From: Flavobacteriales bacterium
GTDB lineage: Bacteria > Bacteroidota > Bacteroidia > Flavobacteriales_F > PHOS-HE28
DNA: 64,000 nt
Direction of reading: 5' to 3'
Assembly (NCBI GenBank): GCA_016710965.1
Contig: JADJTW010000003.1
Coordinates: 1-64,000 of the forward strand
Below the pieces are notes generated by a model. That model was not told the DNA's origin. It ran no database searches and was given only the letters and a program-made list of their open reading frames with translations. The position numbers and the translations under genes were made by a program. Below, one piece after another: positions 55,253 to 62,566 of the stretch. How positions within the stretch are numbered: the stretch's first letter is position 1; each line of letters begins with the position of its first letter.

Positions 55253-57454
55253 ATGAAGTATGGGTACGCCGTTCTCTCTTTCCTTGGCCTCCTTGCTTGC
55301 ACAACTCCTGCAATCGCACAGGGTGGCAGCACTTCCTTCAACTGGAAGTTCGAGGAAGGGAACAAGCTCATGGAGGAGAAGCTCTTCAATCAGGCCGCTG
55401 AGATCTGGATGGAGCTCCTTACGACCGACCCGGAGAACGCGAACCTCAACTATAAGCTAGGCCAATCCTACTTCAGTTCATACAACCAGAAAGCCAAGGC
55501 GTTGCCCTTCCTGGAAAAGGCATCGCAACTGCGCATCAGCAGTAGCTACGGCGGCTTCAACCAAGCCGGCTATGACCCCTTCGAGCCCAAGGAGCGCAAC
55601 GCTCCGGTGGAAGTGGATTACTTCCTGGGCCGTGCCTACCACTTGAGCGGACAGTTCGACAAGGCCGACCAGTTCTACCAGAAGTTCGCCGATGAAGTGG
55701 ATGCCAAGCATGCCTTGCGCAGCGCAGCTGTGAGTGGAAAAGAGCAAACCGCCAACGCGCGTGTCCTGCAAGCCAGTCCGGTGAATTACCAAGTGAGCAA
55801 TGTGGGCCCGGTGGTCAACAACGACCATCCCGATTTCAGCCCGGTGCTCAGCGTGGATGGCAACGCGCTCTTCTACACCTCCCGCCGCATCAGGGCGGAC
55901 AGTTCCAACAGCAACGTGCTCGACCCCATTGCGGGCCTGCCCTATGAGAACATCTACGTGAGCTACAAGGACCGCGCAGGCATCTGGCAAACCCCGGAAT
56001 TGCTCAACATCAACCCCGTTGGCGCAGGGCACTTGGCCTCGGTGAACGTGGCGGCCGATGGCCAGACGCTCTTCATCTACCGCGATGATGGCGGCGACGG
56101 CAACATCTACGAGAGCAAGCTCGTGGGCGAGATCTGGAGCGACCCTGTGCTCATGGGGAGCGACATCAATACCAAGGCATGGGAGACACACGGGGCGTTG
56201 AGCGCCGATGGCAACACCTTCTACTTCGTCAGCGCCCGCGCCGGCGGGCAAGGCGGCAGGGATATCTACCGCGTTGTGCGGCTGCCCAATGGCGAGTGGA
56301 GCAAGGCCCAGAACCTTGGCAACGTGGTGAACACGCCGTATGACGAAGACGGGGTCTTCATACACCCGAATGGTCGCACCATGTATTTCAGCTCCATGGG
56401 CCACAACAGCATGGGCGGCTTCGATATCATGATGACCGAGCAGCAGGACGACGGCAGTTGGACCCCGCCGAAGAACCTGGGTTATCCCTTGAACACCACC
56501 GACGACGACGTCTTCTTCATCACCACCGCCGATGGGCGCCGCGGATATTTCAGCAGCGACCAGATCGGCGGATACGGCGAGAAGGACATCTACTTCGTGG
56601 ACCTGCCCAGCGAAATGGAGAGCGAAGGCCTCACCGTGCTCAAGGGCTACATCATCCCTGCTCCGGGCGAATCACTTCCACCCAGCACCATCCTGTACGT
56701 GACCGATAAGACCACCGGCGAAGTGAAGGCCTACAAGCCACGCCAGCGCGATGGCGTCTACGTAGCCATCCTTCCTCCCTGCCGGGAATACAATCTGGAC
56801 TACCGTGTGAACGATATCACGGTACACACTGAAGACATCTTCGTTGAGTGCGAGAGCGCCTATCAGGAGATCAACAAGGAGATCTACCTCTCGCCGGTAT
56901 CGCTCGCTGGTCCGGCCAGCATCGTAGACCTGCCAGCAGGATCGCCTCCGGGCAAAAAGGAGCTTGGCGAGTTGGTTCGTCCTGATGGTACCGTGGCTGG
57001 TGTTGGTCCAGGTCGGGAGCGGCCACCCACCGATGCCGAATTGCGTGACAAGGAAAAAGGCCACGTAGCGCCTGACGCCACCTACGCCGACGAATACGCC
57101 AAGTACTACGCGTACAACGTCAAGGACATCGACTTGAGCAAGGACCGCTGGAAGCAGTTCATCGATGTGGTGGCGAAACTGATCACTGAGAAAGGCGAAG
57201 CCAAGGTGGTGATCGAAGCCAGCGCATCGAAAGTGCCGACCAAGACCTTCGGCACCAACGAGAACCTCAGCCGCCAGCGCATGGAGGACGCCCGCAAGCG
57301 ACTGATCGAGGCGATCAGCGCGCGCGGCCTGGACCCCAACAAGCTGCGCCTGGAAGCCGTGAACAACCTCGTGCAGGGCCCCCGTTACCAGGGCGATTTC
57401 CAGAACACCGAGAAATACGGCAAGTTCCAGTACGTGAAATTGAAGGTGCGCTGA
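55253..57454 (+). CDS. Exported TPR / PD40 propeller protein with degenerate OmpA-like end
   Basis: 733 residues with signal peptide MKYGYAVLSFLGLLACTTPAIAQ. TPR-like helices (FNQAAEIWMELLTTDPENAN) occupy about 30-170. PD40 repeats follow (DGNTFYFVSARAGGQGGRDI; NGRTMYFSSMGHNSMGGFDI; DGRRGYFSSDQIGGYGEKDI). A CRD-like region comes next (LKGYIIPAPGES), then a C-terminal segment with the OmpA-like pattern NENLSRQRMEDARKRL but no clear peptidoglycan-binding NxxD..R core. It parallels the protein at 11101-13110 and is thus a second PorE-like paralog. TACATTTA at 55203-55210 is a probable -7 element, and a strong terminator follows the gene. Confidence 0.87.
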   Translation: MKYGYAVLSFLGLLACTTPAIAQGGSTSFNWKFEEGNKLMEEKLFNQAAEIWMELLTTDPENANLNYKLGQSYFSSYNQKAKALPFLEKASQLRISSSYGGFNQAGYDPFEPKERNAPVEVDYFLGRAYHLSGQFDKADQFYQKFADEVDAKHALRSAAVSGKEQTANARVLQASPVNYQVSNVGPVVNNDHPDFSPVLSVDGNALFYTSRRIRADSSNSNVLDPIAGLPYENIYVSYKDRAGIWQTPELLNINPVGAGHLASVNVAADGQTLFIYRDDGGDGNIYESKLVGEIWSDPVLMGSDINTKAWETHGALSADGNTFYFVSARAGGQGGRDIYRVVRLPNGEWSKAQNLGNVVNTPYDEDGVFIHPNGRTMYFSSMGHNSMGGFDIMMTEQQDDGSWTPPKNLGYPLNTTDDDVFFITTADGRRGYFSSDQIGGYGEKDIYFVDLPSEMESEGLTVLKGYIIPAPGESLPPSTILYVTDKTTGEVKAYKPRQRDGVYVAILPPCREYNLDYRVNDITVHTEDIFVECESAYQEINKEIYLSPVSLAGPASIVDLPAGSPPGKKELGELVRPDGTVAGVGPGRERPPTDAELRDKEKGHVAPDATYADEYAKYYAYNVKDIDLSKDRWKQFIDVVAKLITEKGEAKVVIEASASKVPTKTFGTNENLSRQRMEDARKRLIEAISARGLDPNKLRLEAVNNLVQGPRYQGDFQNTEKYGKFQYVKLKVR

Positions 57455-57482
57455 TCACGAGGATCGTGAAGAACTTGGGGAG

Positions 57483-57507
57483 CCCCGGCCGACGGCCGGG
57501 GTTTCTT
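57483..57507 (+). terminator. Rho-independent terminator
   Basis: CCCCGGCC, loop GAC, GGCCGGGG, then TTTCTTG: an eight-base perfect stem followed by a T-rich tail, 29 bases after the stop of the propeller gene. Confidence 0.85.
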
Positions 57508-57548
57508 GTTGGTGAACTTTGAAGCGCCCACCGAACAGGAACAGAACC

Positions 57549-58322
57549 ATGCAACTCGCACTTCAGCGTCCCCTCGCCTTTTTCGATCTGGAGACCACCG
57601 GAACTCGCATCGGCCGCGATCGCATCGTCCAGATCGGCATCGTGCGACTGCTGCCCAACGGTGAACGCGAACGCTACCAGACCCTCGTGAATCCCGGTAT
57701 GCCTATCCCAGCCGAAGCCACAGCCATCCATCACCTCACGGATGCTGATGTGGCCGATGCGCCGGCTTTGGAATCCGTTGCCTCCACCGTGCTGGAGCAC
57801 CTGGATGGCTGCGATCTATCGGGTTTCAACTGCCTCCGATTCGATGTGCCATTCCTGGCAGAGGAGCTTTTCCGCGTTGGAGTGGAGTGGAACCACGCGA
57901 GCCTGCGCGTAGTGGACGTGCAGCGCATCTATCACCGCATGGAACCGCGCAACTTGAGCGCAGCGCTCAAGTTCTATTGCGGTCGTGAGCACGAAGGAGC
58001 GCATGACGCGCTGGCCGATGTGGAGGCCACTGCCGATGTGCTGCTGGCCCAGATCGAGCGCTACCCGGAGCATCTCAAGGGCGATGTGGATTTCCTTGGA
58101 GAACTCAGCGGTGATCGCCAGCGCAGTCCCGACGCGGCGGGCAAGCTGAAGTACGACGACCAGGGCACCATCTGCCTCACCTTCGGGAAGTACGCCGGCT
58201 GGCCCTTGGAGCGCATCGGCCGAAGCGACCCCGGCTACTTGCAATGGCTGATGACCAAGGCTGAACTGCCCGGCAGCACCTTGGCAGTGATGCGCGCTGC
58301 CTTGGCCGACATCCACGCATGA
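57549..58322 (+). CDS. DnaQ-like 3'-5' exonuclease
   Basis: 257 residues. The DEDDh exonuclease fold is shown by FFDLETTG (motif I), SGFNCLRFDVPFL (motif II) and HDALADVEAT (motif III with the His). The C-terminal 65 residues form the small domain FGKYAGWPLERIGRSDPGYL found after some DnaQ-like and exonuclease-X-like proteins. It is probably a stand-alone repair or proofreading nuclease, not a polymerase subunit. Its stop overlaps the next start (ATGA). Confidence 0.9.
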   Translation: MQLALQRPLAFFDLETTGTRIGRDRIVQIGIVRLLPNGERERYQTLVNPGMPIPAEATAIHHLTDADVADAPALESVASTVLEHLDGCDLSGFNCLRFDVPFLAEELFRVGVEWNHASLRVVDVQRIYHRMEPRNLSAALKFYCGREHEGAHDALADVEATADVLLAQIERYPEHLKGDVDFLGELSGDRQRSPDAAGKLKYDDQGTICLTFGKYAGWPLERIGRSDPGYLQWLMTKAELPGSTLAVMRAALADIHA

Positions 58323-58921
58323 AGATCATCTGCATCGGTCGCAACTATGGTGAGCACGCGCGGGAGCTGGGGAACGCCATCCCCGAAGAGCCCGTCCTCT
58401 TCCTCAAGCCTCTTTCGGCCCTCATCCCCAATGGCGGCCCCATACGGTTGCCCTCCTTCAGCCAGGATATCCATCATGAGATCGAACTTGTCTACCGCTT
58501 GGAGCGCACGGACAATGGCGTTTCGGCCAATGCCGTGACCATCGGCCTCGACCTTACCGCACGCGATGTGCAACAGCGCTTGAAGGAGCAGGGCCTGCCC
58601 TGGGAGAAGGCAAAAGCCTTCGATGGTTCGGCTTACGTATCCGAACACTTCCTGTCGGATACGCAGTTGCTGGAACGCCAGCTAGTCTTCGCGCTGAAGC
58701 GCAATGGTGCCGTGGTGCAGGAGGGCTACAGCGGAGAAATGATCTTCGACTTGAAGACCATGATCGATTGCGCGGCTCGCTACTTCCGACTGGAAACCGG
58801 TGACCTGCTTTTCACCGGCACCCCGGCTGGCGTGGGCCGGATCGCAGCTGGCGATCGGCTTGAGGGCTTCTTGAACGATGAACTACGCTTCGATCTAGCG
58901 GTGGAAGGCCCAACTCCATAG
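58319..58921 (+). CDS. Fumarylacetoacetate-hydrolase-family protein
   Basis: 200 residues, close to the acylpyruvate hydrolase group (FAHD1-like). Family features are CIGRNYGEHARELGNAIP near the start and the metal-binding HHEIELVYRLER and GLDLTARDVQ. KAFDGSAYVSEHF and LLFTGTPAGVG follow. Members hydrolyse acylpyruvates or decarboxylate oxaloacetate. The substrate is unknown. It overlaps the exonuclease gene and ends 20 bases before kdsA, which has its own -7 element. Confidence 0.92.
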   Translation: MKIICIGRNYGEHARELGNAIPEEPVLFLKPLSALIPNGGPIRLPSFSQDIHHEIELVYRLERTDNGVSANAVTIGLDLTARDVQQRLKEQGLPWEKAKAFDGSAYVSEHFLSDTQLLERQLVFALKRNGAVVQEGYSGEMIFDLKTMIDCAARYFRLETGDLLFTGTPAGVGRIAAGDRLEGFLNDELRFDLAVEGPTP

Positions 58922-58926
58922 AGGGG

Positions 58927-58934
58927 TACATTTG
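58927..58934 (+). promoter_or_regulatory. -7 promoter element of the Kdo cluster
   Basis: TACATTTG, an exact TAnnTTTG, six bases before ATG 58941. It probably drives kdsA, the transaldolase-CBS gene and the phosphatase gene together. Confidence 0.75.
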
Positions 58935-58940
58935 CGGCCT

Positions 58941-59786
58941 ATGACCAGAACAGTCCAAGTCGGGAACATCAGTTGCGGCAGCGAGCAGCTTTTCCTCATC
59001 AGCGGCCCGTGCGTGATCGAGACGGAGGATGTGATGATGCGCACGGCCGAGAAGCTCAAGGAAGTGAGCGAGCGCATGAAGGTGCCCGTGATCTACAAGA
59101 GCAGCTTCACCAAGGACAACCGCAGCAGCGTCGATTTCTACCAAGGGCCCGGCTTGGACGAAGGCTTGAAGCTGCTCGCGCGGATCAAGAAGGATTTCGG
59201 GTTCCCCATCCTCACGGACATCCACTACCCCAGCCAGGCCAAGCCCGCCGCCGAGGTGTGCGACGTGCTGCAGATCCCCGCCTACCTGGTGATGCAGACC
59301 ACTCTGGTGACCGAGGCCGCGAAGACCGGCGCCGTCATCAACCTGAAGCATGCGCAGTTCCTCGCGCCGGAGAATATGATCAACCCGGCGAAGAAGTGCG
59401 AGAGCGTGGGCAATAGCAAGATCATCCTCACCGAGCGCGGCTACACCTTCGGCTACAACGACCTGGTGGTGGATCCCCGCGCCTTCTACCATCTGCGCAA
59501 GACCGGCTACCCGCTGGTCTTCGACATTACGCACAGCATTCGCAAGTACGGCATACCCAGCGCCGATCCGCGCGGCGGCAACCGTGAGGTGATGCCCACC
59601 ATTGCCCGCGCCGGCGTGGCCGCCGGGGTGGACGGCGTGTTCATTGAAACGCACCCCGACCCTTCCACTGCCAAGTGCGACGCCGCCAGCCAGCTCTGCG
59701 TGTACGACCTGGAGGAATTCCTGAAACCCCTGTTGGAACTGCACGCCGTGGAAGTGCAGTACCGTCATCAACCCGTAAACGCCTAA
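58941..59786 (+). CDS. kdsA: 3-deoxy-8-phosphooctulonate synthase
   Basis: 281 residues. It condenses arabinose-5-phosphate and PEP to Kdo-8-phosphate, the first dedicated step of Kdo synthesis for lipopolysaccharide. Signature motifs are LISGPCVIETEDVMM, YKSSFTKDNRSS, FPILTDIHYPSQ and FDITHSIRKYG. The Cys in GPCVIE indicates the metal-dependent class. The start is fixed by the -7 element. The two following genes are in the same direction with small gaps and appear to belong to the same pathway. Confidence 0.97.
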   Translation: MTRTVQVGNISCGSEQLFLISGPCVIETEDVMMRTAEKLKEVSERMKVPVIYKSSFTKDNRSSVDFYQGPGLDEGLKLLARIKKDFGFPILTDIHYPSQAKPAAEVCDVLQIPAYLVMQTTLVTEAAKTGAVINLKHAQFLAPENMINPAKKCESVGNSKIILTERGYTFGYNDLVVDPRAFYHLRKTGYPLVFDITHSIRKYGIPSADPRGGNREVMPTIARAGVAAGVDGVFIETHPDPSTAKCDAASQLCVYDLEEFLKPLLELHAVEVQYRHQPVNA

Positions 59787-59837
59787 CTCTCCGCATTCCT
59801 TCGCGTTCTTCGCGCCCTTTGCGGTCAATCATCCCCC

Positions 59838-60860
59838 ATGGAACTCTACCTCGACAGCGCCGACATCAATGAGATCGACGAAGCCTTCAAGCTCGGCTTC
59901 CTCACCGGCCTCACCACCACGCCCACCTTCATGCACCGCGGCGGTGTCACGAACATCGACAAGATGATCCTCGACCTCGCCAAGAAGGTGCCCATCCTGC
60001 AGGTGGAAGCCCTGGGCGAGACGGCGGAGGAAGTGGTGAAAGAGGCGGAGCGCCAATTGAAGATGGGCTTGAAGAAGGATGTCACCGTCTTCAAGATTCC
60101 CGTGAGCCTCGAAGGTCTGCGCGCGTGCAAGATGCTCCGCAACAAAGGCATCATGGTGAATGTACACCTGGTGTACACCGTCCAGCAGGCCTACATGGCC
60201 ATGCAGGCCGGCGCCACCTATGTATGCCCACTTGTAGGCCGCTTGCAGGATCAGGGTCATGACGCCCTCGCCCTTGTGGAGCAGTGCGTGCGCGCTGTGA
60301 ACTACTACGGTTACGACACCAAGATCATGTTCAGCAGTGTGCGTACCGTGGAGCATGTGCGCAACGCCGTGGATTTGGGCGTTCACACGATCACCGTGCC
60401 TTGGAAGCTGATGAAGCAGCTCACCGACAACCACTTCACCAGCATCGGCACCAAGCAGTTCTATGTGGACACGCGCCTGATCACCATGAAGGTGAAGGAC
60501 GTGCTCTCGCGCAAGAACCCCGTGGTGAAGGACAGCGCCACCGTGAGCGAAGCCCTCGTGGAAATGACCAAGAACGGCTTCGGGGCGGGGCGGGTGGGGG
60601 ATGGCAGAGGCAAGAACCTGGGCGTCTTCACCGATGGCGGCTTGCGTCGCGGCATCGAGAAGGAGGGAAACAAGTTCCTCGCGAAAAAGCTGAGCGCATT
60701 GAAGTTCAACGCGCCCTTCACCATTTCGCCAGAAGCCTTGCTCGATGAAGCACAGAAGGCTTTCAAGGAGCACAAGGTGGATACGCTCAGCGTGAGCGAG
60801 AACGGGAAGCAGCTAGGCATGCTCGATATCCAGGATATGATGAAGGCCATTTCCGGCTAG
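59838..60860 (+). CDS. TalC/FSA-type transaldolase fused to a KdsD-like CBS pair
   Basis: 340 residues. Residues 1-205 are a small transaldolase: MELYLDSADI at the start, the Schiff-base Lys86 in VTVFKIPVSLEGL, and VCPLVGRLQDQGHDA as in TalC. The position of FSA Asn28 (TTNPS) is Thr here (TTTPT), a change in a substrate-contact residue. Residues from about 215 to 340 are two CBS motifs ending LGVFTDGGLRRG and QLGMLDIQDMMKAI, close to the CBS pair of arabinose-5-phosphate isomerase KdsD. Plain TalC/FSA proteins end near 220 residues. Position between kdsA and a kdsC-like gene suggests a role in making or regulating the KdsA substrate. Confidence 0.88.
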   Translation: MELYLDSADINEIDEAFKLGFLTGLTTTPTFMHRGGVTNIDKMILDLAKKVPILQVEALGETAEEVVKEAERQLKMGLKKDVTVFKIPVSLEGLRACKMLRNKGIMVNVHLVYTVQQAYMAMQAGATYVCPLVGRLQDQGHDALALVEQCVRAVNYYGYDTKIMFSSVRTVEHVRNAVDLGVHTITVPWKLMKQLTDNHFTSIGTKQFYVDTRLITMKVKDVLSRKNPVVKDSATVSEALVEMTKNGFGAGRVGDGRGKNLGVFTDGGLRRGIEKEGNKFLAKKLSALKFNAPFTISPEALLDEAQKAFKEHKVDTLSVSENGKQLGMLDIQDMMKAISG

Positions 60861-60869
60861 GGCTGCGCG

Positions 60870-61562
60870 ATGAACGAGCATCCCATCGCCCGTGATCCGT
60901 TCCAGGAAATCGGAACGGAGCTCTTGCTATCACCAGCGGAATTGAAGGAACGCTTGCGCGGCATCCGTGCGTTGCTCTTCGATTGGGACGGGGTCTTCAA
61001 CGACGGCTGGAAGGACCTCGAAGGCGGCAGTCCGTTCAGCGAGGTGGGCAGCATGGGCGTGAACATGCTGCGCTTCGGTCTATGGCTCCAGAATGGCGAG
61101 CAGATCCCCTATTCGGCGATCATCACCGGTCAACACAATGCTCACGCCGAGCGCTTCGCGCAACGCGAGAAGATGCATGGCCTGTACATGGGCTTCATCG
61201 ATAAGCGCGTGGCCTTCGAGGCATTCTTGGCGAAGCACGGGTTGAAGGTGGAAGAGGTGGTCTTCTTCTTCGATGACGCCATCGACCTGGCCGTGGCCGA
61301 CCGTTGCGGTGTCCGCGTACTGATGCGTGGCCAGGCAGGAGAGTTCTTCGTGAAGCATGCCGTCGCGCGTGGCTGCGTGGATCTGATCACTGCGCTGAGC
61401 GGGGGCCAGAACGGCCTGCGTGAAGGGACCGATGCCCTGCTCACGCTGATGGGACGATTCGGAGAGGCAATCGATCACCGCGCAGCTTACAGCGATGCAT
61501 ATCAGCGTTATTTGGCCCAGCGCCAAGCGGTATCCACCGAGATCCAGCGCGCCGGGCGCTAG
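60870..61562 (+). CDS. KdsC-like HAD phosphatase
   Basis: 230 residues. The HAD motif I is LLFDWDGVFNDG (Asp38, Asp40), motif II in SAIITGQHNAHA, and the acidic motif IV in VVFFFDDAIDLAV. The capless fold and IT.GQ element resemble Kdo-8-phosphate phosphatase KdsC, which forms tetramers and makes Kdo. It has 30 extra N-terminal residues and a longer C-terminal helix than KdsC. It follows the fused gene after nine bases and ends overlapping the stop of the convergent gene. Kdo-8-phosphate is the likely substrate by context. Confidence 0.82.
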   Translation: MNEHPIARDPFQEIGTELLLSPAELKERLRGIRALLFDWDGVFNDGWKDLEGGSPFSEVGSMGVNMLRFGLWLQNGEQIPYSAIITGQHNAHAERFAQREKMHGLYMGFIDKRVAFEAFLAKHGLKVEEVVFFFDDAIDLAVADRCGVRVLMRGQAGEFFVKHAVARGCVDLITALSGGQNGLREGTDALLTLMGRFGEAIDHRAAYSDAYQRYLAQRQAVSTEIQRAGR

Positions 61563-61978
61563 CCTCTCATCTTGATGCGAATGGTGGATCGCCCCTCACC
61601 CACCACGAATGACGCGTCCTTGAAAGCGGGAGGACCGAAGGTGCCCATGGCATCGTTGCTGAAGCCATAGGGCTCAGTGGGAATGCCCAGCCAGTTGGTG
61701 TCCAATTCTCCATTGTTGTTCACATCGTGGAAGATCTTGATGGCATAGACACCAGGAACCAGATCAGCGATGCGAAAGCGAACGGGGCCGCCTCCGGCCT
61801 TAACCGTGTGCAACGTGGATCCCTTGTCCGCATCGAACGCGCTCTCGTTCGGGCACAACGCCAGCCGCAGCGTCCCCTCCGCATCAGGATCGCTCAGGAC
61901 CACTTCCACGTCAAGTACGCTCTGCGCGGAAGTCGCGTATGCGAACAGCACGAAGGCGAGTGCGATCTGGTAGCGCAT
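61559..61978 (-). CDS. Exported DUF2141-family protein
   Basis: 139 residues with signal peptide MRYQIALAFVLFAYATSAQ. The mature domain is a small beta sandwich typical of DUF2141: GTLRLALCPNESAF, then LVPGVYAIKIFHDVNNNGEL with the Asp/Asn loop, and PTEPYGFSND. It should act in the periplasm or outside the cell. The function of the family is unknown. It lies four bases after aat on the same strand. Confidence 0.88.
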   Translation of the reverse strand: MRYQIALAFVLFAYATSAQSVLDVEVVLSDPDAEGTLRLALCPNESAFDADKGSTLHTVKAGGGPVRFRIADLVPGVYAIKIFHDVNNNGELDTNWLGIPTEPYGFSNDAMGTFGPPAFKDASFVVGEGRSTIRIKMRG

Positions 61979-61982
61979 GCTC

Positions 61983-62564
61983 TCAGAATCGGACAGGCAG
62001 ATCGATCGCCGCGGCCAGGATCTTGAGGAACTGCGCCTTCGGGACCTCGAAGGCGCCGAGCTGTTGTGTAAAGGGATTGATGTACTGCGTGTCGAACAGC
62101 ATGAAGCCTTGGCGTTGCAGGCGTGCGGCGAGTGCATAGAACGCCAGTTTGCCGGCATTGTTCACGCCGAACATGCTTTCACCGAAGAAGGCACCACCGA
62201 TCGCAACGCCATAGATGCCTCCAACGAGCGTCCCCTGCTCACACACCTCGGCCGAATGGGCGTGTCCTAACCGATGCAGTTCCTGATAGCTCGCCTTGAT
62301 CCGGGCGTCGATCCACGTCTCGTCACGATCGGCACAACGCCGAACCACCTCATCGAAGTCCGCGTCGGTGTGGATCACGAAACGCCCTGAGCGCATCAGG
62401 CGATCGGTGCGCTCATCAGGCCAAAGAGTGTTCAGATCGAAGATCGCGCGCGGGTCGGGATCGTGCCAGTGCAGTTCACCATCATCATGCGCCATGGGGA
62501 AGCGTCCGTGGCGGTAGGCCGCAAGGAGTTCTTCGGCCGGAATACGATCAACCAAGGTGGTCAT
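61983..62564 (-). CDS. aat: Leucyl/phenylalanyl-tRNA-protein transferase
   Basis: 193 residues. It transfers Leu or Phe from tRNA to the N-terminal Lys or Arg of proteins, marking them for ClpS/ClpAP. Family motifs are YRHGRFPM, WHDPDPRAIF, HSAEVCEQGTLVGGIYGVAI (with the catalytic region GG.YG), FFGESMF and FDTQYIN. The start at 62564 gives MTTLVDRIPAEELL and follows the subtilase stop by two bases. Length is standard. Confidence 0.95.
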   Translation of the reverse strand: MTTLVDRIPAEELLAAYRHGRFPMAHDDGELHWHDPDPRAIFDLNTLWPDERTDRLMRSGRFVIHTDADFDEVVRRCADRDETWIDARIKASYQELHRLGHAHSAEVCEQGTLVGGIYGVAIGGAFFGESMFGVNNAGKLAFYALAARLQRQGFMLFDTQYINPFTQQLGAFEVPKAQFLKILAAAIDLPVRF

Positions 62565-62566
62565 GT

